Origin: a candidate division FCPU426 bacterium
GTDB lineage: Bacteria; Oederibacteriota; PGYV01; Palsa-1178
Length of the DNA: 13,681 bases
Reading direction: 5' to 3'
Assembly (NCBI GenBank): GCA_003167475.1
Contig: PMTB01000156.1
Coordinates: forward strand, 1-13,681
A model generated the notes under the pieces. It was not told the DNA's origin, ran no database searches, and saw only the letters and a program-made list of their open reading frames with translations. Shown here in pieces: positions 7,000-13,681 of this stretch (its first letter is position 1; each line of letters starts with the position of its first letter). The translations under genes were made by a program, and so were the position numbers.

Positions 7000-7938
7000 A
7001 TGAAAATAACATGCATTGATTTTGAAACAGCCAATCCATTCATAGGCAGCGTATGCGCGATGGGCATCGCGGTGATAGAGGATGGGACCGTCACATTTTC
7101 AGAGAACATTCCCGTAAAACCCCATCCGAAATACGGCATTTTCAACAAGGACAATGTCAGGATACACGGCATAACAAAAGAATCTGTATTCAACTCACCC
7201 GAATTCAACGTTGTTTATGAAAAAATAAAACCCCATATGGAAAATGCGATTATCGCGGCGCATAATACGGATTTTGATATCAGGGCTTTAAAGGACGTGC
7301 TGACGGTATACGGTCTGCCCATCCCCGGGTTTGAGTTTTTTTGCACCGTAGAACTGGCAAAGAGCACATGGCTCGGCCTTAAAAATTACAGGCTTCATAC
7401 CGTAAGCGCGCACTTAAACCACGTCCTAAAGCACCATAACGCGGGCGAGGACGCTCTGGCATGCGCCAATATCATAGTTTCCGCGATGAAAGAAACCGGC
7501 ATTAATGATATTTACGCGCTTTTGGAACACGCCAAAGTAAAATTGAAAACGCTCAAAGCCGGTGAAGCTCATACGCTCAGCCATGATTTTCTCACGGAAC
7601 GTGCGGGCGAAAAAGTAAATGCCGCCCATATAATGCCGAAAACAGAGACTTTCAACCCGGCCAACCCCATGTATAAAAAGGAATTTGTATTTACAGGCGA
7701 GTTTTCAACCGGCCTGACCCGCAGGGACGCAATGCAGGCGGTTGCCGATTCCGGAGGGACGCTTTCAAACTGGGTGCGCGGAAGCACGGACTACCTGGTC
7801 ACCGGGCCTGTCGACGCCAGGAAAAAACCCATAACCTCCGAGAGCGGGAAATTAAAAAGGGCAAAAAGGCTCATCGAAGGAAAACGGCCGATCAAAATAA
7901 TCGGAGAAGACGAGTTTTTTAAAATGACGGGTAATTAA
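7000..7938 (+). CDS. DnaQ-like DEDDh 3'-5' exonuclease fused to a BRCT domain
   Basis: The product has 312 residues and no signal peptide. Residues 1-165 form an RNase T/DnaQ-type exonuclease with the expected metal ligands: D7 and E9 in CIDFETA (motif I), D93 in AAHNTDFDIRAL (motif II), and H146 with D151 in HHNAGEDALACA (motif III, the H-x4-D spacing of the DEDDh group). Residues about 225-312 form a BRCT domain (KKEFVFTGEF, TRRDAMQAVADSGGTLSNWV, STDYLVTG), of the kind found in NAD-dependent DNA ligase and replication factor C. Such fusions probably trim 3' ends during DNA repair or proofreading, with BRCT directing it to a partner or to DNA ends; the pathway here is not known. All catalytic residues are present, so it should be active. 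GAAAGG (6988-6993) lies six bases before the ATG. It stands between two polysaccharide-degradation genes without an evident functional tie. Confidence 0.9.
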   Translation: MKITCIDFETANPFIGSVCAMGIAVIEDGTVTFSENIPVKPHPKYGIFNKDNVRIHGITKESVFNSPEFNVVYEKIKPHMENAIIAAHNTDFDIRALKDVLTVYGLPIPGFEFFCTVELAKSTWLGLKNYRLHTVSAHLNHVLKHHNAGEDALACANIIVSAMKETGINDIYALLEHAKVKLKTLKAGEAHTLSHDFLTERAGEKVNAAHIMPKTETFNPANPMYKKEFVFTGEFSTGLTRRDAMQAVADSGGTLSNWVRGSTDYLVTGPVDARKKPITSESGKLKRAKRLIEGKRPIKIIGEDEFFKMTGN

Positions 7939-8051
7939 GGGACGGATCCAAATCTAACTTTTGCCGTTTCAGGCGGTAATTGTCAAATTGCACACGTGTT
8001 CGGTTTAACATGGAAAATCAACGCAAAACCCAAGGAAAACGTCGTATTTAA

Positions 8052-8080
8052 TTGATTTTAAACGTTATAAGCTGTATACT
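8052..8080 (+). promoter_or_regulatory. Sigma-70-type promoter for the GH74 gene
   Basis: TTGATT (8052-8057) and TATACT (8075-8080) are separated by 17 bases, 47 bases before the ATG at 8128. The -35 box is the same hexamer as in the GH30 promoter. A partial palindrome centred on CG (AAACGTT, 8060-8066) lies in the spacer. The ribosome site AGGAG is at 8118-8122. Confidence 0.65.
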
Positions 8081-8127
8081 TATATTGCTTAGGGAAAGGC
8101 ACGGAGTATTAAATTGCAGGAGTACAG

Positions 8128-11100
8128 ATGCTAAAATTCAGGAAATACCTCATCAGCCTTTTTATAACAGCATGCCTGTTATTACCTTCAATCATCGGCG
8201 CATACACCTGGAAATCCGTCATTGTCGGCGGGGGCGGGTTTGTGCCCGGCTTTATTTATCATCCCACCGTATCAGGACTCGCTTACGCCCGGACCGACAT
8301 GGGCGGGGCTTACCGCAGGGATGTTGCGGGCGGTCCGTGGACGCCGATCACTGACTTTCTCGACCGTACAAATTCCGATTATATGGGCATTCTTTCCATA
8401 GCCGTCGACCCCAATGACGGCACGCGCGTTTATGCCATGACCGGCAAATATACGGCTTCGTGGGCCGGAAACGGAGCAGTGCTCACTTCGACGAACCGCG
8501 GAGCGGCCTGGACCATTGTTCCCCTTGCGTTTAAAGTCGGAGGGAACGAGGACGGCAGGGGAGCCGGCGAAAGGCTCGCCGTTGACCCGAACCTGGGCTC
8601 CATTCTTTTCATGGGCAGCGGCGGCGCCACCGTGGCCGCGGGCCTCTGGAAATCCACCAATTACGGAGCGGCCTGGACACAAGTGGCGGCTTTCAATACG
8701 ACGGCAAATATAACTTTTGTAATGTTTGACAAAACCAGCGCTACTACCGGCAACCCAACCCAGAGAATATTTGTGGGCGTAAACAATACTGCCGGACAAT
8801 CCCTTTACATGAGCGCAAACGGCGGAACATCATGGGCCGTCGTAGCCGGGCAGCCGAACGGCTTAATGGCCATGCGCGCTGATATTGCCGCCGGTAATCT
8901 CTACACAACATGGGCCAACGCGGCCGGGCCAAACGGGGCAACAGCAGGGGCCGTCTGGAAATATAATATTGCGGGCGCAACCTGGACCAATATCTCACCC
9001 GTTGCCGGGCCCGCCTACGGTTACGGCGGAATTTCAGTTGATGCCCAAAATCCGCTTCATATGATCGTATCCACCCTTGACCTGTGGTACCCGTACGACC
9101 AGGTCTGGCAGTCCGCAAACGGCGGGACCACGTGGACCGCGCTGATGTGGAACCCGGCCAATAATGCCATCATAGCCGCTCTTGATTACACTTCCGCGCC
9201 ATGGGGCTCAATAAGGAACCCTCACTGGCTTGCTGACATTAAAATAGACCCGTTCAATTCGGCAAGGGCCGACTTCGGCACTGGTTACGGGATTTTTTCC
9301 TGTGATAACCTGGCGGCGGCCACAACGACCTGGTATTTCAGGAATTTAACCGTGGAAGAGATGGTGCCCATTGAATTAATAGCACCGCCATCAGGCGCGC
9401 CGTTGTTGTCGGCTTGCGGCGACCAGGGCGTGTTCAAACATGACTCTTTGACCGTGTCGCCGCCTTTGGGAGTGGCTTTGAACGTCGGCAGCGCGCTTTC
9501 CATTGATTACGCCGAAGGCTTGCCTTCGAAAATGGCGGCTGGTTACAACTCGCCGTCGCCTTACGGCGCTTATTCCGTAAATGGCGGCGCAAACTGGACC
9601 AATTTCGGTTCAGCTCCGGCAGGCGCGACAGCAGGAGGGAGTGCCTGTATAGCCGTATCAAATAACGGCAATACAATAGTATGGTCGCCTCCGGGCGCGG
9701 CCGTATCCTACTCAACCAACAACGGCGCGTCATGGACAGCCTGCGGCGGCGGCGTGCCCGGCGCGTACTGCCCTGAATCAGACAGGGTCAATTCAAATAA
9801 ATTCTATGTCTACGATTCGATCAACGGAAAACTGTGGTACACATCAGCCTCAGCCGCGACCTTTACCCAGTCGGCGACGGCATACCCGGGCCTTCCAAGT
9901 TATAATTCCGGCAATGGCACAGTTGCCGCCGTGTTCGGCAGGGAAGGCGACGTATGGATAACAACCGGCGCGGGCGGACTTTATCACTCGATTGATTCCG
10001 GTGTAACCGGAACCAAGGTCGGAAGCGTAACCGAAGCGTATATGATAGGCTTTGGAAAAGCTTCCGGCGCTTACCCGGCCATATACCTTCACGGCATCGT
10101 AGGCGGGGTACTTGGGATATTCCGCTCCGATGATACGGGCGCCACATGGACCAGGATAAATGACAACACCACACAGTTCGGCTGGCTGCACTGTATAAAA
10201 GGCGACCAGAATATTTACGGCAGGTGCTATGTTTCCGCCGAGGGCCGGGGTATATTTTATGTTGATTCCGCGGCCGCAGGCACGCCGACATTTACGCCGA
10301 CTTACACAAGGACGGCCACACCGACCCTTTCACCCACAGCCACCCAAACACGCACCGCAAGCCCAAGCCCCACTATTACCCCGCAAAACCCCACTTTCAC
10401 ATTCACCGGTACATCCACGCGGACTTTTACCCCGACTTCCACAAGGACCGCAACCGCGTCATTTACGCCGTCGGATACAGCAACAACGACGCCCACAAAT
10501 ACGCCGGTATCCAATACGCCATCATTTACGCGTACGGCCACTTCGACCTTCACCCCTTCAGGGACCAATACGTCATTTACCCCTACTTTCACCGAGACAA
10601 GTACGCTGACTTTTACGCCTACTTTTTCATTCACTCCAACGAATACTCTCACGGCAACGAGGTCCGCCACGATCTCATATACCGCAACCCTGACTATTAA
10701 TACTCCGACTATTACTTTTACACCCACTAACCCGGCAGGCACTTCCACTTATACGATGACAGCCACTCCAACCAGGAGCAATACGCCTTCGTTTAGCCCG
10801 ACACGCACCGCAACCGAAAGCGGGACATTTACACCGACCGCCTCCGGCAGCGCCACTTTCACGGCAACAAATCCCCAGACCCGCACATTTACCGCCACAT
10901 TCACAAACACAACCACGCGCACAACGACATTCACGGCTACTTTTACCCCGAGCCGGACATATACTGCTACGGCAACGGATACGGTAACTTACACAAACAC
11001 AGTATCGCCGACTGTTACGGTAACGCCCACGAATACGCCTTACTCGGGCAGCCCGACAGACACGCTTACTTCCACGCTTACGCCGACGGCCGCGCCGTGC

Positions 11101-12759
11101 ACATGCCCGTCGTATTTCGGGAATATAACATTGGGTTCGCAGCCGCCGATTGACGACTCGGGGGTTGTTGACGCGAACCAATTTAACCTGGTGGAGAACG
11201 CAGTTGTGCGCACGCTTTCGCTTTATATTACCGCCACTTCGGGCGGAAATATGCGCATGTCGCTTTATACCGACGGCGGCGGCCATCCGGACACGCTCAT
11301 TTGCGAGTCAGGAGACCAGCTTACAACCGTGGGCTGGAACACGGTGGACATACCCGTGCAGACGCTCCCGCCCGGGATATACTGGATAGCGTGGCAGGTT
11401 GAACCCGGGACAATACTTGGTTATGATAACGGCGCTTCGGGCGAGGAGGCGTGGTTCCCCAGCGCTTACGGCGCGTTCCCGGCGACGGTTACGACCGGAA
11501 GCCTGTGGAACTACTTTTACACTGTAAGGGCGGACTATTGCCCCGTGATATGCGGCACGCCCACATATACGTTCTCGGCAAGCCCGACCATATCGCCCAC
11601 GGCCAGCATAAGCGTGACGCCTACATACGTGGGCACATGCGCGTGCCCGAATATGTTCGGGAAATCATATGTAAGCGCCGGGACATTGAGCCCCGCCGGG
11701 TTTGCCTCCGCAAACTGGTGGGGAATAAGCGAGGACGGCAACGCGAATTCAATCTCGATCAATGTGGCAAGCGGGAGCGGGAACATGAGGGTGGGGTTGT
11801 ACACGAATTCCACGGGAGGTGCGCCGGGAGTGCCGGTGGATCTGCTGTGTGAATCAGCGGACACTCCTGTAAACCCGGGCTGGAACACGATAAGCATACC
11901 GCAGGTGGGTCTTGGAGCCGGCACGGTTTACTGGGTTGCGTTCCAGGTGACGGCCGGTGTTGTATTAAGCGCGGAAAACGGATCGGCCTCGCCGCCGGAC
12001 CTGTATTACGTATCCCAGGCATACGGGCCGTTCGGCAGCATGACCGGCGCCACGGGAGCCGCGTTCTCATTTGACGTGCAGGTGAATTACTGCCCGGTCA
12101 TGTGCGCTTCCACTCCGTCGGAGACTTTCACGGTAACGCCTTCCTCAACAACGGTTGTTAACACACCGACATACACATACACTTATACAGCTACAAATAT
12201 CGTACCCTCCATGACTTTCACTGTTACAAACACAACGGCCATATCGAGCCCGACGCAGACCATTACGCTGACATCAACAGTAATGCCCGCCACTTTCACA
12301 TTTACGCCAAGCCTTACAAAGACATGCACGGCTACAGCGTCGGCGCTTCCCGCGTCCGCCACGCCTACTTTTACGCCGACCGCGACGCAGACGCCGGCCA
12401 TAGACACCCCGACCGCGACCCCGTCCGGGATAACGCCGGAACCCACGGCAACAAAGCTTGAAATAATCGATCCTGTCGCGTTTCCCAATCCGTGCCTCAT
12501 TAGCGCAGGCGCTGTCATTGGATTTGAATTAACCCGCGACGCCAATACCGTAAAATTCAAATTATATACCACAAACTTAAGGCTTGTCAGGGAACTTACG
12601 GCTCCGGGACAGGTAAGCGCGGGATTAAAGACATTGCAGATAAATTCCGGCCTGTTCAACGGCTTATCCCAGGGCCTGTATTTCTATATCCTGGAAGGCA
12701 CCGCGGATAACGGCACCAAGGCAAGGTCGAAAATAGGAAAAATTATTATCCTTAGATAG
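8128..12759 (+). CDS. Secreted GH74 xyloglucanase-like protein with two cysteine-framed modules and C-terminal sorting-like domain
   Basis: This 1543-residue protein starts with a signal peptide (1-25, cut likely after SIIGA). Residues 26-713 form a GH74 double beta-propeller: YTWKSVIVGGGGFVPG (26-41), YARTDMGGAYR with catalytic candidate D57, LAFKVGGNEDGRGAGERLAVDP (133-154) and ACGDQGVFKHD with catalytic candidate D432. Seven Asp-box motifs of type S-x-N/D-x-G-x-x-W can be seen (121, 176, 229, 329, 483, 529 and 667). GH74 enzymes cut the beta-1,4-glucan backbone of xyloglucan. The two Asp residues are 375 apart, closer than in the characterised enzymes I recall, so some loops seem shortened. 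A 270-residue Thr/Pro/Ser linker follows (715-990). Then come two homologous modules, 991-1142 and 1171-1326, each opening with CxCP and ending YCPVxC, then another linker (1327-1444) and a C-terminal domain (1445-1543, ending KIIILR) like that of the GH30 protein. AGGAG five bases before the ATG supports the start. An extracellular or surface enzyme is expected. Confidence 0.9.
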   Translation: MLKFRKYLISLFITACLLLPSIIGAYTWKSVIVGGGGFVPGFIYHPTVSGLAYARTDMGGAYRRDVAGGPWTPITDFLDRTNSDYMGILSIAVDPNDGTRVYAMTGKYTASWAGNGAVLTSTNRGAAWTIVPLAFKVGGNEDGRGAGERLAVDPNLGSILFMGSGGATVAAGLWKSTNYGAAWTQVAAFNTTANITFVMFDKTSATTGNPTQRIFVGVNNTAGQSLYMSANGGTSWAVVAGQPNGLMAMRADIAAGNLYTTWANAAGPNGATAGAVWKYNIAGATWTNISPVAGPAYGYGGISVDAQNPLHMIVSTLDLWYPYDQVWQSANGGTTWTALMWNPANNAIIAALDYTSAPWGSIRNPHWLADIKIDPFNSARADFGTGYGIFSCDNLAAATTTWYFRNLTVEEMVPIELIAPPSGAPLLSACGDQGVFKHDSLTVSPPLGVALNVGSALSIDYAEGLPSKMAAGYNSPSPYGAYSVNGGANWTNFGSAPAGATAGGSACIAVSNNGNTIVWSPPGAAVSYSTNNGASWTACGGGVPGAYCPESDRVNSNKFYVYDSINGKLWYTSASAATFTQSATAYPGLPSYNSGNGTVAAVFGREGDVWITTGAGGLYHSIDSGVTGTKVGSVTEAYMIGFGKASGAYPAIYLHGIVGGVLGIFRSDDTGATWTRINDNTTQFGWLHCIKGDQNIYGRCYVSAEGRGIFYVDSAAAGTPTFTPTYTRTATPTLSPTATQTRTASPSPTITPQNPTFTFTGTSTRTFTPTSTRTATASFTPSDTATTTPTNTPVSNTPSFTRTATSTFTPSGTNTSFTPTFTETSTLTFTPTFSFTPTNTLTATRSATISYTATLTINTPTITFTPTNPAGTSTYTMTATPTRSNTPSFSPTRTATESGTFTPTASGSATFTATNPQTRTFTATFTNTTTRTTTFTATFTPSRTYTATATDTVTYTNTVSPTVTVTPTNTPYSGSPTDTLTSTLTPTAAPCTCPSYFGNITLGSQPPIDDSGVVDANQFNLVENAVVRTLSLYITATSGGNMRMSLYTDGGGHPDTLICESGDQLTTVGWNTVDIPVQTLPPGIYWIAWQVEPGTILGYDNGASGEEAWFPSAYGAFPATVTTGSLWNYFYTVRADYCPVICGTPTYTFSASPTISPTASISVTPTYVGTCACPNMFGKSYVSAGTLSPAGFASANWWGISEDGNANSISINVASGSGNMRVGLYTNSTGGAPGVPVDLLCESADTPVNPGWNTISIPQVGLGAGTVYWVAFQVTAGVVLSAENGSASPPDLYYVSQAYGPFGSMTGATGAAFSFDVQVNYCPVMCASTPSETFTVTPSSTTVVNTPTYTYTYTATNIVPSMTFTVTNTTAISSPTQTITLTSTVMPATFTFTPSLTKTCTATASALPASATPTFTPTATQTPAIDTPTATPSGITPEPTATKLEIIDPVAFPNPCLISAGAVIGFELTRDANTVKFKLYTTNLRLVRELTAPGQVSAGLKTLQINSGLFNGLSQGLYFYILEGTADNGTKARSKIGKIIILR
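10270..11097 (+). repeat. Long Thr/Pro/Ser linker in the GH74 protein (first)
   Basis: It encodes residues 715-990, about 276 residues of degenerate TPTFTPT/TATFTNT units; Thr dominates and Phe or Tyr recurs at short intervals. It joins the catalytic propellers to the cysteine-framed modules. The DNA is an imperfect triplet-rich stretch, not a clean tandem repeat. Confidence 0.85.
11098..11553 (+). repeat. Cysteine-framed module A of the GH74 protein (duplicated domain)
   Basis: It encodes residues 991-1142. Landmarks are CTCP at the start, NMRMSLYTDGGG, LICESGD, GWNTVDIPV, GIYWIAWQV and YCPVIC at the end. Every landmark recurs in module B at matching spacing. Predicted as a beta-sandwich from the strand pattern; I do not recognise the family. 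Confidence 0.8.
11638..12105 (+). repeat. Cysteine-framed module B of the GH74 protein (duplicated domain)
   Basis: It encodes residues 1171-1326: CACP start, NMRVGLYTNSTGG, LLCESAD, GWNTISIPQ, TVYWVAFQV and YCPVMC end. It is a clear but diverged copy of module A; a linker of 28 residues (1143-1170) separates them. The DNA copies are not near-identical, so the duplication is not recent. Confidence 0.8.
12106..12459 (+). repeat. Thr/Pro/Ser linker in the GH74 protein (last)
   Basis: It encodes residues 1327-1444, low-complexity Thr/Pro/Ser/Ala sequence (TPTYTYTYTATN, TPTFTPTATQTP) placed between module B and the C-terminal domain. Confidence 0.8.
12460..12756 (+). other. C-terminal sorting-like domain of the GH74 protein
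   Basis: It encodes residues 1445-1543: AFPNPCLISAG start, VKFKLYTTNLRLVREL, GLSQGLYFYILEG and the end KIGKIIILR. It aligns by eye along its length with the GH30 C-terminal domain (RIIFRIYSTGFRLIRE, GLSSGLYYYRVE, KILILR). The catalytic domains are unrelated, so the shared tail points to a common export or anchoring route. Confidence 0.65.
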
Positions 12760-12819
12760 ACGCTGCCGGAAAACTTTCAATTTAACGTCCTTTGCGATTT
12801 CAGGTATGAAAAACTCCCC

Positions 12820-12847
12820 TTGCCACGTCTTTCCTTTCTGTTATACT
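12820..12847 (+). promoter_or_regulatory. Sigma-70-type promoter for the GH1 gene
   Basis: TTGCCA (12820-12825) and TATACT (12842-12847) are separated by 16 bases, 25 bases before the ATG at 12873. AAAGGAG (12861-12867) is a good ribosome site. Confidence 0.6.
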
Positions 12848-12872
12848 GTCTGATATTTTAAAAGGAGAAAAA

Positions 12873-13681
12873 ATGGCACCAATTCAATTTCCTGATGGAT
12901 TTTTATGGGGCGCCGGCACCAGCGCCTATCAGATTGAAGGCGCGTGGAACAAGGACGGCAAGGGCGCGTCCATATGGGACACTTATTCCCACGTGCAGGG
13001 CAATATAAAAAACAACGATACCGGCGACACGGCCTGCGATCATTATTACAGGTTTAAGGACGACGTGAAGCTCATGAAAGAACTGGGGCTGACTTCATAC
13101 AGATTCTCAATTTCATGGCCAAGGATATTCCCCAAAGGCGGGACTGAACTGAACAAGGAAGGGCTTAATTTCTACGACAGGCTTGTGGACGAACTCCTGA
13201 AAAACGGCATTGAGCCCATGGTAACCCTTTATCACTGGGACATGCCGCAGGACCTTATGGACAGGGGAGGCCTTTTATCCAGGGGGTTTATCACCGGGTT
13301 CGAGGCCTATGCGGACTTTCTTTTCGGCTATTTCGGGAGCAGGGTGTCCAAATGGATAACATTTAACGAACCCTGGGTCTTCACATTTTGCAGTTATAAA
13401 AAGGGGCTCCTGCCCCCGCGCATGAAAGGCGTGCAAAACGGTATTGATTCCTGCCACATAACAAATCTGGCGCATGCAGCCGCGGTAAGAAAATTCAGGG
13501 AAAGGAGCATAAGGAATGGCGCCATCGGGACGGCCCAGTGCGCTTTTCATTTTGAACCCGAGGAACAAACAGCCTCATGCATTGAAAAGACAAGGATGGC
13601 TGACCTATACCAGAACAGGTGGTACTGGGACCCGGCTTTGCTCGGTAAATACCCCGCGGAAATGCTCGAGTATTTCGAAAA
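12873..13681 (+). CDS. GH1 beta-glycosidase (beta-glucosidase-like), N-terminal part, cut by window end
   Basis: The frame is open from the ATG at 12873 to the right edge, giving 269 residues plus two bases of a GH1 protein that is usually about 440-460 residues. Family landmarks are clear: FPDGFLWGAGTSAYQIEGA with sugar-binding Q20, YRFSISWPRIFP (76-87), TLYHWDMPQDL with H121, and TFNEPW with E166 as the acid/base. The nucleophile motif (TENG type) lies beyond the window. No signal peptide is present, so it should act in the cytoplasm on imported beta-linked oligosaccharides such as cellobiose or deglycosylated xyloglucan fragments. The usual GGW after the histidine motif reads GGL (132-134), a small departure. 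The AAAGGAG ribosome site and the family N-terminus fix the start. Its own promoter lies directly upstream. Confidence 0.93.
   Translation, partial: MAPIQFPDGFLWGAGTSAYQIEGAWNKDGKGASIWDTYSHVQGNIKNNDTGDTACDHYYRFKDDVKLMKELGLTSYRFSISWPRIFPKGGTELNKEGLNFYDRLVDELLKNGIEPMVTLYHWDMPQDLMDRGGLLSRGFITGFEAYADFLFGYFGSRVSKWITFNEPWVFTFCSYKKGLLPPRMKGVQNGIDSCHITNLAHAAAVRKFRERSIRNGAIGTAQCAFHFEPEEQTASCIEKTRMADLYQNRWYWDPALLGKYPAEMLEYFE

Noticed and set aside
7969..7990. Hairpin after the exonuclease gene (GCCGTTTCAGGCGG)
   Set aside because: Very short stem and no T-run, so it cannot be supported as a terminator.
10302..10748. Long reverse-strand open frames over the Thr/Pro linkers (also 6181-6627, 4687-5166, 12183-12659)
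   Set aside because: They are Val/Gly-rich antisense readings of ACN/CCN codon strings, which rarely give reverse stops. None has a plausible domain or ribosome site, and they overlap well-supported genes.

Overview
The window looks like part of the genome of an uncultured bacterium that breaks down plant polysaccharides. All seven genes lie on the + strand; the first and last run off the edges. Two giant secreted enzymes carry very long Thr/Pro/Ser linkers of the 'TPTFTATxT' type and a shared C-terminal domain ending in Lys-Ile-(Leu/Ile)-Ile-Leu-Arg. I associate that style with candidate-phylum genomes such as Goldbacteria. This is a recollection of protein style, not a phylogenetic result, so the taxon is low confidence.

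Layout. (1) 1-2703 is a compact collinear group: the end of a TPR-repeat protein, an ion-transporter-superfamily permease, and a cytoplasmic TIM-barrel protein resembling a glycoside hydrolase. Gaps are 14 and 34 bases, and a hairpin plus T-run at 2769-2793 may close the unit. (2) 2867-6889 encodes a 1340-residue secreted GH30 (subfamily 8-like) xylanase, fused to a carbohydrate-binding-like module, a TolB-type beta-propeller and a C-terminal sorting-like domain. (3) 7000-7938 encodes a DnaQ-like 3'-5' exonuclease fused to a BRCT domain, with no obvious link to sugar metabolism. (4) 8128-12759 encodes a 1543-residue secreted GH74 xyloglucanase-like protein with two tandem cysteine-framed modules of unrecognised family and the same type of C-terminal domain. 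(5) 12873 to the right edge is the N-terminal half of a GH1 beta-glycosidase without a signal peptide.

Working model (inference): the GH30 and GH74 proteins leave the cell and cut xylan and xyloglucan-type hemicellulose; short oligosaccharides are imported by systems not in this window; GH1, and perhaps the 1666-2703 protein, finish the work in the cytoplasm. The three glycosidase genes at 2867, 8128 and 12873 each have a credible sigma-70-type promoter (TTGATT-16-TATAAT, TTGATT-17-TATACT, TTGCCA-16-TATACT), so they appear to be separate transcription units. A palindrome with a central CG, like LacI-family operators, sits just upstream of the GH30 promoter and coincides with the putative terminator.

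All gaps between genes are shorter than 200 bases. I saw no tRNA, rRNA, CRISPR array, transposase or attachment site. The most unusual material is the modular architecture of the two giant enzymes.
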